Both the position numbers and the translations under genes were made by a program. The notes beneath the pieces were generated by a model. That model was not told where the DNA came from. It saw nothing but the letters and a program-made list of their open reading frames with translations, and ran no database searches. From CAZFLD01 sp964519835 (GTDB lineage Bacteria > Spirochaetota > Spirochaetia > DSM-27196 > CAZFLD01): a stretch of DNA of 64,000 nt. Where the stretch lies: NCBI GenBank assembly GCA_964519835.1, contig CAZFLD010000005.1:1-64000 (forward strand). Reading direction: 5' to 3'. Shown here piece after piece: positions 8,774 through 17,128 of this stretch (within the stretch, counting starts at the first letter, position 1; every line of letters begins with the position of its first letter).

Positions 8774-9308
8774 ACGCCGCCTCTCGAACCTCGTCGAGTG
8801 CTATCCGCAATGCCTCCTTTAGGTCATCCCCGCCGCCTGCCGTTACGTCCGCGTCGGCAAGAACGGAAAAGTCCGCCAGTCGGGAATCCGTCGATTCAAG
8901 CAGCCACCTGCGAAGCTGTTTCTGTAGGTCTTTGACCTCGTCCTGTGCATCACGGATCTCTTCGTGGGACCTAACAACAATGCCTTCGCCGGCTCCTGTA
9001 TCTATATCTCGCGCATCGACCCGGATCACGCCATCTGAGTTCAAGAGTGCACGCACCTCAACCCGCGGGACACCGGCGGGGGCCGAATAGATGCCCTCAA
9101 GGAGAAAAGTACCTACGATTACTCCGACGCCGGATGTCGGGTCCACTCTCTGAACGACGGCCACTTCCACAGAGGGCTGACCGTCGGCCACCGTGGTAAC
9201 CTCGGCTCGTCCGTGCGCGGGAAGCGGAGCGTTTCTCGGGATGAGCGAGATAAACGCGCCCCCGTCCGCCTTGATGCCGATTTCACAGCTGTTGGTCCAC
9301 GCTACCAC
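8745..9308 (-). CDS. stand-alone Hsp70 substrate-binding-domain protein, no ATPase domain
   Basis: The 187 residues align by eye with the substrate-binding domain of the DnaK encoded in this window. EIGIKADGGAFISLIPRNAP corresponds to LGIETLGGVFTKLIERNTT; QPSVEVAVVQ to TAVSIHVLQGE; GTFLLEGI followed by APAGVPRVEV to GRFDLVGIPPAPRGVPQIEV; DGVIRVDARD to NGIVHVSAKD. The nucleotide-binding domain is absent: the frame starts at a GTG that overlaps the upstream stop (TAGTG), and the gene before it is unrelated. The last 75 residues form a helical, charged segment like a short lid. The product may bind unfolded or regulatory peptides without ATP control, perhaps presenting them to the J-domain/HEAT neighbour. 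Fold assignment is inferred from the alignment; function is unknown. Confidence 0.75.
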   Translation of the reverse strand: MVAWTNSCEIGIKADGGAFISLIPRNAPLPAHGRAEVTTVADGQPSVEVAVVQRVDPTSGVGVIVGTFLLEGIYSAPAGVPRVEVRALLNSDGVIRVDARDIDTGAGEGIVVRSHEEIRDAQDEVKDLQKQLRRWLLESTDSRLADFSVLADADVTAGGGDDLKEALRIALDEVREAAYAPGSLQDT

Positions 9309-9856
9309 TATTTCCCCTCAGTATTGTGCTCGTACAGCGCCACCATAAGATCCACCTCTCCTACCGTAACTCCCACCTTTGCGGCTATCTGCTGCGACGA
9401 GAATCCCTGCAGGTACAATCTGACCACACGCGACTTTTTCGCCTCACGGTTCTCCGGCGCCGCCGGTGGCTGCTCTCCGGCCGATCCTGGGTGCCCTGCC
9501 ACACCGGCGCCGGCATCTTCCCCGGGAGACGCTCCCTGCGAAACCTTCCTGCCGCGCGATCCCAGGTGTGTGTACAATTCCGCCGTTTTCTCCTGCCGCG
9601 ACACCTCGGTCTTGAGAACGCCAATACGTCGGTCGGCATCCTTCAGAAGGGTTTTCAGCCGCTCGACACGATCCTCGATGAGCTCGATGTTGCGGTCGGT
9701 GGTTTGATTGATCTCCACGATCAATCCGGCAAGCTCCTGCCGGATCTCGTCGACAATAGAATCAATTCGGATACGCCGGTTTATCTTAGCGTTAAGGATA
9801 AGAAAACAGAGAGCAACGGCCGCCAAGCTGACGAGTATCGGCAAGAGAGTCGACAC
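9308..9856 (-). CDS. membrane-anchored coiled-coil protein with C-terminal HTH-like tail
   Basis: An N-terminal membrane segment (residues about 4-22) is followed by a heptad-rich coiled coil (about 28-95), a Gly/Pro/Ala-rich linker and a C-terminal helix-turn-helix-like segment, VVRLYLQGFSSQQIAAKVG, continuing to about residue 175. The same order occurs in the SpiroCoCo protein at the other end of the window, whose tail reads similarly. The tail resembles the DNA-binding-like end seen in DUF6115-type proteins, but the membrane anchor argues against a simple regulator. It follows the small charged gene by six bases and shares its stop with the start of the Hsp70-SBD gene. Function unknown. 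Confidence 0.7.
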   Translation of the reverse strand: MSTLLPILVSLAAVALCFLILNAKINRRIRIDSIVDEIRQELAGLIVEINQTTDRNIELIEDRVERLKTLLKDADRRIGVLKTEVSRQEKTAELYTHLGSRGRKVSQGASPGEDAGAGVAGHPGSAGEQPPAAPENREAKKSRVVRLYLQGFSSQQIAAKVGVTVGEVDLMVALYEHNTEGK

Positions 9857-9862
9857 ACGCCC

Positions 9863-10180
9863 TTACCCCAACAGGTCCACGTTGGCACCGAGCTTGGGGT
9901 CGCGAAAAACGGGCGGCTCTTGTTCCTGCTTCTCTTCCCGGCGCTTTTCGCCCCGGCCTCTCGACTCCTCGCGTTCTTCGTCCTCTTGCACTTGTTCAGG
10001 GCCGTCCTGGAGGTCCGCAGGCTCGGTCACGGTCTTGTCGATATCCTCGCTGCGTTTGGCTATCTCGCCGGCAACCACCGATTGCCCTTGGACGATTCCG
10101 TCCTTTTGCATGGCTACCTCTCGCCCAATTTCGCCAAGGCGGGCAAACAGTATCTGCTGATCAATCGGCTGAATAGGCAT
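9863..10180 (-). CDS. small highly charged protein downstream of fapA
   Basis: This 105-residue protein starts at ATG one base after the fapA stop. The first 60 residues are mixed and probably helical (QPIDQQILFARLGEIGREVA near the start), followed by a very charged Glu/Arg/Lys stretch (about 65-90) and a short conserved-looking end, FRDPKLGANVDLLG. No domain is recognised. Its location suggests a partner of FapA or of the coiled-coil protein after it, but that is inference. Confidence 0.65.
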   Translation of the reverse strand: MPIQPIDQQILFARLGEIGREVAMQKDGIVQGQSVVAGEIAKRSEDIDKTVTEPADLQDGPEQVQEDEEREESRGRGEKRREEKQEQEPPVFRDPKLGANVDLLG

Positions 10181-10181
10181 G

Positions 10182-12122
10182 CTAAGACCTCCGGATGACG
10201 CTGATATCCTCGTCCGACTCTTCGTATTTGATCGGCTTGACGTTTACGCCGTCGGCAACAAAGGTGACGGAACGATACTCGATTTGGACCGGCGGAAGAC
10301 TCAAATCACGAATGCTGACCTTTACTCCGGGGTACACCGTACCGGATGCACTTACTCGACCGGTCGTTTTGAGCTGCGAGAGGTAGTTCTTGACTTCCTC
10401 GGTTTCCTTGTCCAGCTTGCCCTTCTCAAGGTCCAGCTCCTGCTTTTTTGCCGTGAGTTCATCAAGGTATTTCTCTTTGTCTTCCGGCAGCTTCTTTTTA
10501 ACCTTCTTTAAATTCGTCAACGTATTGAGGTTCAGCTTTATCTCATCGAGTGACTTATTAAGATCCTCGATCCTAGACTCGAGCTTGCCTAAGCGCTCTT
10601 TTGCCTTCGGGTCGTATCCAACTTCCAAGACCGTCTCCATGCCCGCGACCGATCCCAAGGTTTTCGCATCGATCTCCTCTGCGGCGCGGAGTCTTCCACC
10701 AACAATACTCGCACGCTTGCCCTTGCAGATGATCTTCTTGTCCGAGAATACGCTGCTGTTGATAATTCCGTCACTAACCACCACAATTCCAGCGGCCTCG
10801 ATGTTGGAGTTTTCTATAAACTTAGACCACACGTTGCCGCCGGCCTTTACAACGCCTTGACCCTTGCCGGCGATCCCTTGGTGGACAATTACGTCTCCCT
10901 CGGCGTCGAGAGTACACTTTCCCACGCTGCCCATAACCTCAATATTGCCGGCGGCCTTTACTGAAAAGCCGTCATCGACGTTGCCTTTTATCACAACACC
11001 GCCAAGAAAAAGAATATTGCCGGTTTTGAGATTGACGTCGCCGTTGACCGTGTAAACCGGTTCCACATTGATCTTACCGGCCTGGATCATGACCTGGCCG
11101 TTGATTTCCGCAACCGCACTCCGTCCGTCCTCGGCGAGACGAACGTTTTTTCCTGCTTGAATGGACACGTCCCGGCCATCCTTAGCAGGAATAAGCATTC
11201 CCGTTACGGTTCGCCCGGGCGTTCCCTTCTCGGGCGGTTGCTTCTTTGCCAGGACTTGTCCTTCGACCACGTTCTGAATCGTATTGAGCTCTTTGAAGTC
11301 AACCTTGCCCTCTTTTTCTCTCAAGCGCATCTTCTTGCCGGCCTCTTCAAAGCTGTAGATGATTTTGGCGTCGGCACCGTTTTGTGCTTTTGGACCTTCG
11401 GCGACGAGGATTCGCCTGCGAAACTCCGGATTGTCGCAGAAACGTTGCACGGCGTCTTCGAGTATGCCGTCCACAACCCCGTTGCTCTGCAAAAACGACA
11501 CCGCCGACTCGTATTCGGGGTCGGAGCCGTCGGCTCCGGGCGGTTGTACCGTCAGGTAGGCCTTCATTTCGTCGTCGGTAATGTCGACGGACATGACCGC
11601 GTCGTTTGACGGGTCGTAGTCAAACTCACCGACCCTGACAAACTGGCCGTCTGCAAGCTTCACCACCTTGGCGACAAGTGCCTCGTCGACAGGGTTTCTG
11701 GTCCGCTCGTGGATGCGTTGCAGCGCCTCACGCGCGGTGACCCGAACACCACTGCCTTTGGGGGGCAACACCTTGAGTAGAATTCCGTCGGAAGATAGTC
11801 GGACACACGCCTCCCCGTTGCGGTCGTCGGAGAGTTCGGGGTCTTCGATACCAAAGTCGAAGGACGCCGCGGCCCCGGCGACGGTTTCCGGTTTGGCCGG
11901 GTACGCAAGGATTAGGCAGGGCTTTTTTCCCATGCCGAGCACGCCTTTGCTGCCTGGATCGAGTATCTCGTATTCGATCTTTTTGATCGGGAGGCCCAGC
12001 TCGATCGCGGCGTCGCGCAAGGCTTCCTGGAGGTTTTCGCCGGAGGTGTTCACAACCGGACGATCCTTGTCTTCGCCGGCCTGCGATTTGAGGTATTCCT
12101 GAAGCTCTCGGAATCCGATCAT
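10182..12122 (-). CDS. fapA: FapA family protein (DUF342) with N-terminal Jag-N-like domain
   Basis: The 646 residues start with a segment resembling the Jag-N domain (ENLQEALRDAAIELGL then GVLGMGKKP, about 29-65). A DUF342/FapA beta-helix domain fills the centre (about 240-500), with many short repeats of the type GNILFLGGVVIKGNV, GNIEVMGSVG and AEGDVIVHQGI. A coiled coil (about 515-590) and a small C-terminal beta domain follow. FapA-type proteins are polymerising or scaffolding proteins; in spirochaetes they often sit next to flagellar genes, absent here. ATG start with a purine-rich GGGAAG upstream. It heads the operon ending in the CheA-like gene. The 138 bases before it, to dnaJ, hold no promoter I can defend. 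Confidence 0.85.
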   Translation of the reverse strand: MIGFRELQEYLKSQAGEDKDRPVVNTSGENLQEALRDAAIELGLPIKKIEYEILDPGSKGVLGMGKKPCLILAYPAKPETVAGAAASFDFGIEDPELSDDRNGEACVRLSSDGILLKVLPPKGSGVRVTAREALQRIHERTRNPVDEALVAKVVKLADGQFVRVGEFDYDPSNDAVMSVDITDDEMKAYLTVQPPGADGSDPEYESAVSFLQSNGVVDGILEDAVQRFCDNPEFRRRILVAEGPKAQNGADAKIIYSFEEAGKKMRLREKEGKVDFKELNTIQNVVEGQVLAKKQPPEKGTPGRTVTGMLIPAKDGRDVSIQAGKNVRLAEDGRSAVAEINGQVMIQAGKINVEPVYTVNGDVNLKTGNILFLGGVVIKGNVDDGFSVKAAGNIEVMGSVGKCTLDAEGDVIVHQGIAGKGQGVVKAGGNVWSKFIENSNIEAAGIVVVSDGIINSSVFSDKKIICKGKRASIVGGRLRAAEEIDAKTLGSVAGMETVLEVGYDPKAKERLGKLESRIEDLNKSLDEIKLNLNTLTNLKKVKKKLPEDKEKYLDELTAKKQELDLEKGKLDKETEEVKNYLSQLKTTGRVSASGTVYPGVKVSIRDLSLPPVQIEYRSVTFVADGVNVKPIKYEESDEDISVIRRS

Positions 12123-12258
12123 AACTTCTTCCCTTTTGTGATCATCGGCAGTATGAGCATTCCCGGATAGACCCCGGCGCCTCTATATCAAAAGAGTATC
12201 GCTCAACGCGTGCCGCTGTAAAGTAAGGGTGAAGTTATAATTCCGCTGCGTATTTACA

Positions 12259-12280
12259 CCCTATCGAAGGTTGGATAGGG
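12259..12280 (-). other. stem-loop overlapping the dnaJ stop codon
   Basis: CCCTATC and GATAGGG form a perfect 7-bp stem with an 8-base loop across the last codons and TAG of dnaJ. No T-run follows on the minus strand, so it is not a typical intrinsic terminator. It may protect the mRNA end or be incidental. Confidence 0.35.
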
Positions 12281-13397
12281 GGACGGGCCGCGGACTGCTG
12301 TCTTCGCCTTCGAGCTCCGAGAACTCTTTTAGAAGCGACTTGGCCTTCCCAGAGAGACGGTCGGGAATGACTACCTGAAGCCGGATGTACATATCGCCAC
12401 GCCGTTGCGGGCTGTGAAGAAGAGGAACACCTTCGCCCCGCAGACGCATCACCTTTCCGTTCTGGGTCCCCGACGGGATCTTGACCTTCACACGCTTGTC
12501 GTCGAGGGTTGGCACGGTAATCTCGGCGCCAAGAGCCGCCTGTGTAAAACTAATAGGAATGACACAATGGATGTCGTCGCCGTTGCGCTCAAAGTACTCG
12601 TGCGGCTGCACGTGAATAACCACGTACAAGTCCCCCGCAGGTCCGCCGTTGGGGCCCGCATCTCCCTGACCGTGGAGGTTGATCCGCTTCCCGTTTCCGA
12701 TGCCTGCCGGGATCTTTACGCTGAGAGTCTGCTTTTTCTTTACAAGACCCGCACCGCCGCACTCCCTGCACGGGTCTTCGACAACAAAACCTTCACCTCG
12801 GCAGGTTGGACACGTGGAGGCGATGGAAAAAAACCCCTGCTTCTGACGAACCTGGCCGGCGCCGCCACAGGTTGGACAGGTCTTTTTCCCACTTCCTTTC
12901 TCGGCGCCGGATCCGCCGCACAGTTCACATGCCACGTTTCGCGCATAGGCAAGCTCTACCTTCGATCCAAACACCGCGTCCTTAAAAGAGACCTCGAGGT
13001 CATAGCGCAAGTCGGCGCCACGACGGGCCTGGCCGGCCTCGCGACCACCACGGCCCCGGCGACCGCCGCCGAAAAATGAGTCGAAAATGCCCGAAAAGTC
13101 GCCAAATATATCTTCGAAGTCCCGAAATACCGACGAAAAGTCCTGTTGGCCCCCACCGGCGCCCGACATGCCCTCGACACCCGCAAAACCGAACTGGTCA
13201 TAGGCTTGGCGCTTTTTGTCGTCGGCTAAGATCTCGTAGGCTTCGGTCGCTTCCTTGAAGCGCTCTTCCGCCTTTGTGTCTCCGGGGTTACGGTCGGGAT
13301 GGTTTTGGACGGCGAGCTTTCGGTACGCCTTTTTTATTTCGTCCTTGCCGGCGCTTTTGGAGACGCCAAGGACTTCGTAGTAGTCGCGCTTTGCCAC
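12261..13397 (-). CDS. dnaJ: molecular chaperone DnaJ (class A)
   Basis: The 378-residue co-chaperone has the full DnaJ layout: J domain with HPD (YRKLAVQNHPDRN, about residues 30-36), a Gly/Phe-rich region (about 75-125), four CxxCxGxG zinc motifs (CELCGGSG, CPTCGGAG, CPTCRGEG, CRECGGAG, about 150-215), and the C-terminal substrate-binding region with VVIHVQPHEYFERNG. It delivers substrates to DnaK and stimulates its ATPase. It follows dnaK by 20 bases as the last gene of grpE-dnaK-dnaJ. Confidence 0.97.
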   Translation of the reverse strand: MAKRDYYEVLGVSKSAGKDEIKKAYRKLAVQNHPDRNPGDTKAEERFKEATEAYEILADDKKRQAYDQFGFAGVEGMSGAGGGQQDFSSVFRDFEDIFGDFSGIFDSFFGGGRRGRGGREAGQARRGADLRYDLEVSFKDAVFGSKVELAYARNVACELCGGSGAEKGSGKKTCPTCGGAGQVRQKQGFFSIASTCPTCRGEGFVVEDPCRECGGAGLVKKKQTLSVKIPAGIGNGKRINLHGQGDAGPNGGPAGDLYVVIHVQPHEYFERNGDDIHCVIPISFTQAALGAEITVPTLDDKRVKVKIPSGTQNGKVMRLRGEGVPLLHSPQRRGDMYIRLQVVIPDRLSGKAKSLLKEFSELEGEDSSPRPVPLSNLR

Positions 13398-13417
13398 GGA
13401 ATCGATCCAGCTACGGT

Positions 13418-15376
13418 CTAGCCGTTATCTTCCTCGTCGTCGACAACCTCATAGTCAACGTCCTCGACGTTATCCTTGGATCCCGCTTCCTCGGATGTAT
13501 CTCCCCCGGCAGATGTATCCCCTTTGGTCTCGGGCCCCTGGCCGCCGGCCTCCGACCCTTCACCGGCCTGCGCCTGGGCGTTCTTATACACTTCCTCGGA
13601 AAGCTTGTATGACGACTGCTTCAAGGCTTCGGTCTTTTCTTTTATCTGGTCGACGTCTCCGGACTCGAGAGCCGAACGGAGGGCCGCGATATCGCTCTCG
13701 ATCTTGCCTTTGTCTTCCTCGCCGACCTTGTCGCCAAAGTCGTTCAGTGCCTTCTCCACGGTGTAGACGAGAGTATCCGCCTCGTTGCGCGCCTCGGCGC
13801 TCTCTTTTTGCTTTTTGTCTTCGGCGGCGTGCGCCTCTGCGTCCTTTACCATTCGGTCGATCTCGTCATCGGAGAGGCCGCTCGAAGACTCAATGCGGAT
13901 TTTTTGCTCTTTGCCGGTACCCAGATCCTTTGCGGACACGTGAACGATGCCGTTTGCGTCGATATCAAACGACACTTCGATCTGCGGGACACCTCTGGGC
14001 GCCGGCGGAATGCCCACCAAGTCGAATCGACCAAGAGTTCGGTTCTGACCGGCCATCTCGCGCTCACCCTGGAGCACGTGAATGGACACGGCTGTTTGGT
14101 TATCCGCTGCAGTGGAAAAGATTTGACTCTTCCGTGTCGGAATCGTTGTGTTGCGCTCGATGAGCTTCGTAAATACGCCGCCTAGAGTTTCAATGCCCAA
14201 GGAAAGGGGTGTGACGTCGAGGAGCAGCACGTCCTTGACGTCTCCGCCGAGAATGCCTCCCTGAATGGCCGCGCCAATCGCCACCACTTCGTCCGGGTTT
14301 ACTCCCTTATGGGGGTCTCTCTTGAAAAGGTCCTTGACCAGGGCCTGCACGGCAGGAATACGAGTAGAACCGCCGACCAAGATGATCTCATCGATGTCCT
14401 CCGGGCCGAGCCCTGCATCCTTCATGGCTTGCCGGCAGGGTTCTTTGGTGGACTCCACGAGGTGCCCAACCATTTGCTCGAACTTTGCACGTGTAAGCGA
14501 ATACTGGAGGTGTTTTGGGCCTGATTGGTCCGCCGTAATAAATGGAAGATTTATTTCCGTCGACTGTGTGGACGACAACTCCTTTTTCGCCTTTTCGGCA
14601 GCCTCTTTGAGCCGTTGGAGCGCCATCCGGTCCTTGCTGAGATCAATTCCATAATCACCTTTGAAGGACTCTACGAGCCAGTCGATAACACTCTGATCGA
14701 AGTTGTCTCCGCCGAGGTGTGTATCACCGTTCGTAGATTTAACTTCAAAGACGCCGTCACCGAGCTCGAGAATCGAAATGTCGAAGGTGCCCCCGCCGAG
14801 GTCGTATACGGCGATTTTTTCTTCCTTTTTGTCCTTGCCAAAGCCGTATGCAAGGCTGGCCGCCGTCGGCTCGTTCACAATACGCTTGACCTCGAGACCC
14901 GCTATTCTTCCGGCGTCTTTTGTTGCCTGACGCTGGGCGTCGTTAAAGTAGGCAGGCACGGTTATTACGGCTTCGGTAACTGATTCGCCGAGGTAGTCCT
15001 CGGCGGTCTCTTTCATCTTCTGAAGGATTGCGGCCGAGATTTCGGGCGGCGAGTACTGCTTATCGCTAATCTGAACTCGGAGACCGTCGGTGGGGTCCTT
15101 GACCACCTGGTAGGGTACCATCCCGACTTCCTCGCCGACCTCCGAATACCTACGTCCCATAAAACGCTTGATGGAAAAAACGGTGTTCTCCGGATTGGTA
15201 ACCATCTGGTTCTTGGCGGGCTGACCCACAAGGCGCTCACCCTTGTTTGTGTATGCCACCATTGACGGCGTTGTTCGCTGCCCCTCCGCGTTTTGAATGA
15301 CAACCGGCTCACCGCCTTCCATTACCGCTACGCATGAATTGGTGGTTCCCAAGTCGATACCAATTATCCGTCCCAT
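13418..15376 (-). CDS. dnaK: molecular chaperone DnaK (Hsp70)
   Basis: This 652-residue Hsp70 is complete. The ATPase domain starts with IGIDLGTTNSCVAVMEGG and carries AVYDLGGGTFDISIL and ILVGGSTRIPAVQ. The linker DVLLLDVTPLSLGIET precedes the substrate-binding domain (about 395-505), and a helical lid and an acidic, Gly-rich tail ending EVVDDEEDNG follow. It folds nascent and stress-damaged proteins with GrpE and DnaJ, encoded on either side. It is the reference for recognising the ATPase-less SBD protein at 8745-9308. Confidence 0.98.
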   Translation of the reverse strand: MGRIIGIDLGTTNSCVAVMEGGEPVVIQNAEGQRTTPSMVAYTNKGERLVGQPAKNQMVTNPENTVFSIKRFMGRRYSEVGEEVGMVPYQVVKDPTDGLRVQISDKQYSPPEISAAILQKMKETAEDYLGESVTEAVITVPAYFNDAQRQATKDAGRIAGLEVKRIVNEPTAASLAYGFGKDKKEEKIAVYDLGGGTFDISILELGDGVFEVKSTNGDTHLGGDNFDQSVIDWLVESFKGDYGIDLSKDRMALQRLKEAAEKAKKELSSTQSTEINLPFITADQSGPKHLQYSLTRAKFEQMVGHLVESTKEPCRQAMKDAGLGPEDIDEIILVGGSTRIPAVQALVKDLFKRDPHKGVNPDEVVAIGAAIQGGILGGDVKDVLLLDVTPLSLGIETLGGVFTKLIERNTTIPTRKSQIFSTAADNQTAVSIHVLQGEREMAGQNRTLGRFDLVGIPPAPRGVPQIEVSFDIDANGIVHVSAKDLGTGKEQKIRIESSSGLSDDEIDRMVKDAEAHAAEDKKQKESAEARNEADTLVYTVEKALNDFGDKVGEEDKGKIESDIAALRSALESGDVDQIKEKTEALKQSSYKLSEEVYKNAQAQAGEGSEAGGQGPETKGDTSAGGDTSEEAGSKDNVEDVDYEVVDDEEDNG

Positions 15377-15459
15377 ATCCTGCTGCTCCTCTTCGCACCC
15401 AAATGATTTGCCACGATCTTCCCGAGTTTCGTTGGATATCTCGGTCCGTAGCCGTGTTC

Positions 15460-16122
15460 CTAGCCGGCGGGCATGGTCACCTTGACCTTCGCGGACCGAA
15501 GGACACGATCGTTCAGCATGTATCCCTTTTGATAGTCAGCCACCACGACCGGTTCCTCGATGTCGGAACTGTCCTCCGAGGCGACGGCTTCATGCTTTTG
15601 TGGATCAAAGGTCTCGCCCTCCGAATCAAAACGACGCAACCCCCACTTCCTCTCCAGCATGCTTGTAAACTGTTTCTCTATAAGGACAACACCGTTGTGA
15701 AAGGCGTCAAAGTCCTGCGACTCATCCGCCGATCGAATTGCCCTCTCAAAGTCATCAATAATTGGGACGATGTCAAGAAGCAGTTGTTGATTGGAGTACG
15801 CCGCCATCTCCTCTTTTTCCTTTAACACACGCCTTCGATAGTTTTCGAAGTCCGCGCTCTTTCGAAGGAACTGATCCTTGAGCTCGCTGTTCTCCTCTTC
15901 GAGTTCTTGAACCCGAGCCTGTAGTCGACTCAACTCGCCCGGCTCATCCGCGGTCTCAACGGCCTCCGCTTCCGCAGTAGATACGTCGGTCGGCGCGCTT
16001 GTTTCTTTCTGCAACTCATCGGCAGTCCCCTCCGATGCTTGGGGCGACACTTCAGGCCCGGGCTCCTGAGCGGATGCATCATTCCCTGGGATGGATTCTT
16101 TTTTCCCGTTCGAGTCAGGCAT
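15460..16122 (-). CDS. grpE: nucleotide exchange factor GrpE
   Basis: GrpE promotes ADP release from DnaK. From the ATG preceded by GAGG at good spacing the protein is 220 residues: an acidic, low-complexity N-terminus of about 80 residues, a long coiled coil (about 80-130, with LSRLQARVQELEEENSELKD), and the C-terminal domain containing FENYRRRVLKEKEE, DIVPIIDDFERAI and FDPQKHEAVA. The frame is open to 16197, but only the later ATG has a ribosome site and lies after the predicted promoter. No hrcA precedes it and no CIRCE element is visible upstream. Confidence 0.95.
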   Translation of the reverse strand: MPDSNGKKESIPGNDASAQEPGPEVSPQASEGTADELQKETSAPTDVSTAEAEAVETADEPGELSRLQARVQELEEENSELKDQFLRKSADFENYRRRVLKEKEEMAAYSNQQLLLDIVPIIDDFERAIRSADESQDFDAFHNGVVLIEKQFTSMLERKWGLRRFDSEGETFDPQKHEAVASEDSSDIEEPVVVADYQKGYMLNDRVLRSAKVKVTMPAG

Positions 16123-16153
16123 TCGTTCCTCGTAATCTCTGAGAGTTGGACAA

Positions 16154-16182
16154 AAGATAATGATCCGCCCAATGCCGGTCAA
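16154..16182 (-). promoter_or_regulatory. sigma-70-type promoter of grpE-dnaK-dnaJ
   Basis: On the minus strand TTGACC (16177-16182) and TATCTT (16154-16159) are separated by exactly 17 bases, matching the -35 hexamer 5/6 and the -10 hexamer 4/6. Transcription would begin near 16147, about 25 bases before the grpE ATG. No heat-shock inverted repeat overlaps it. Confidence 0.55.
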
Positions 16183-16236
16183 CCAAGCCGGAACCAAAGC
16201 AACGGCAACCTACATCACGATTTAACAAACAAAAAC

Positions 16237-16265
16237 TTGACCGCCCGCCCGGCCATGCGTAACGT
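16237..16265 (+). promoter_or_regulatory. possible promoter of the lolD operon
   Basis: TTGACC (16237-16242) with a 17-base spacer and TAACGT (16260-16265, 3/6 match) lies about 100 bases before lolD, back to back with the grpE promoter. The -10 is weak. Apart from these two sites and a short GCACT-CACC-AGTGC inverted repeat near 16326-16339, the 245 bases between grpE and lolD show nothing else. Confidence 0.3.
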
Positions 16266-16367
16266 TAGTCGTGTCGATTCGGCTGTACATTTTTATCTAT
16301 CAAAAACCGCTTACAGGCTTGATCGCACTCACCAGTGCTCTACTCCGCCGGCGACAAAGGAAGTCAC

Positions 16368-17126
16368 GTGGGAATAGTAAGACTCGACACTGTCCATAAG
16401 ATTTATCCACTGGGAAAAACGCAAGTGCATGCCGTCAAAGGCGTTTCGTTTAGTATCGACAAAGGCGACTTTATCTCCATAGCCGGACCGTCGGGAAGCG
16501 GCAAGTCGACAATACTAAATCTGATCGGATGTATCGACACGCCCACAGAAGGCACGGTTTCAATCGAAGGAACACCGACAAGCGGTCTGTCGGATAGAGA
16601 TATCACAAATCTCCGTCATCGGTTTATCGGGTTTATATTTCAGTCGTTTAACCTGGTACCGGTTCTCAACGTGTTCGAGAACATCGAGTTCCCCCTGCTC
16701 CTCGGCTCCGATACCGGGAAGGGGGCCAAGGGCGAACGCAAGGACTATATCGAATACCTGATCGAGGAAGTTGGGCTGACAGATTGGCGAAAGCACAGGC
16801 CCAATGAGCTCTCCGGCGGCCAGCGGCAGCGGGTTGCCATTGCCCGTGCTCTAGTCACCCAACCGCAGATCGTCCTCGCGGATGAGCCGACGGCCAACCT
16901 TGACTCCAAAACGGGCGAGGCAATTATCGAGTTGATGAAAAAAATCAATCGTGACATGGAGACGACCTTTATTTTCTCGACCCACGACCAGGCAATCGTG
17001 TCTATCGCGGACCACGTCATTCGGCTCTTGGACGGCGAAGTCGTGGAAAACGTCAAGGTCTCGGCCGGCGATACTCACGCCGTGCCGGAGGCTACCGGCG
17101 TTCACGGGCCGGCAGCGGAGGCATAG
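16368..17126 (+). CDS. lolD: ABC transporter ATP-binding protein, LolD/MacB-like
   Basis: This 252-residue ATPase is predicted to power extraction or export of lipoproteins or envelope substrates with the two permeases after it. It has Walker A GPSGSGKST, Q-loop FIFQSFNLVP, signature LSGGQRQRVAIARAL, Walker B IVLADEPTANLD and the switch histidine in FSTHDQ. The GTG start at 16368 has AAGGA seven bases upstream; the frame extends to 16335 without a ribosome site. LolD and MacB/FtsE-type ATPases cannot be separated by sequence alone; the LolA-like gene downstream favours LolD. Confidence 0.88.
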   Translation: MGIVRLDTVHKIYPLGKTQVHAVKGVSFSIDKGDFISIAGPSGSGKSTILNLIGCIDTPTEGTVSIEGTPTSGLSDRDITNLRHRFIGFIFQSFNLVPVLNVFENIEFPLLLGSDTGKGAKGERKDYIEYLIEEVGLTDWRKHRPNELSGGQRQRVAIARALVTQPQIVLADEPTANLDSKTGEAIIELMKKINRDMETTFIFSTHDQAIVSIADHVIRLLDGEVVENVKVSAGDTHAVPEATGVHGPAAEA

Positions 17127-17128
17127 GC

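Noticed and set aside
8709..9119. Plus-strand open frames across the Hsp70-SBD and J-HEAT genes
   Set aside because: They are Ser/Arg-rich shadows of the coding strand without family signals or ribosome sites.
16326..16339. GCACT-CACC-AGTGC as a CIRCE element for grpE
   Set aside because: The arms are 5 bp with a 4-base spacer, not the 9-9-9 CIRCE layout, and it lies next to lolD, not grpE.
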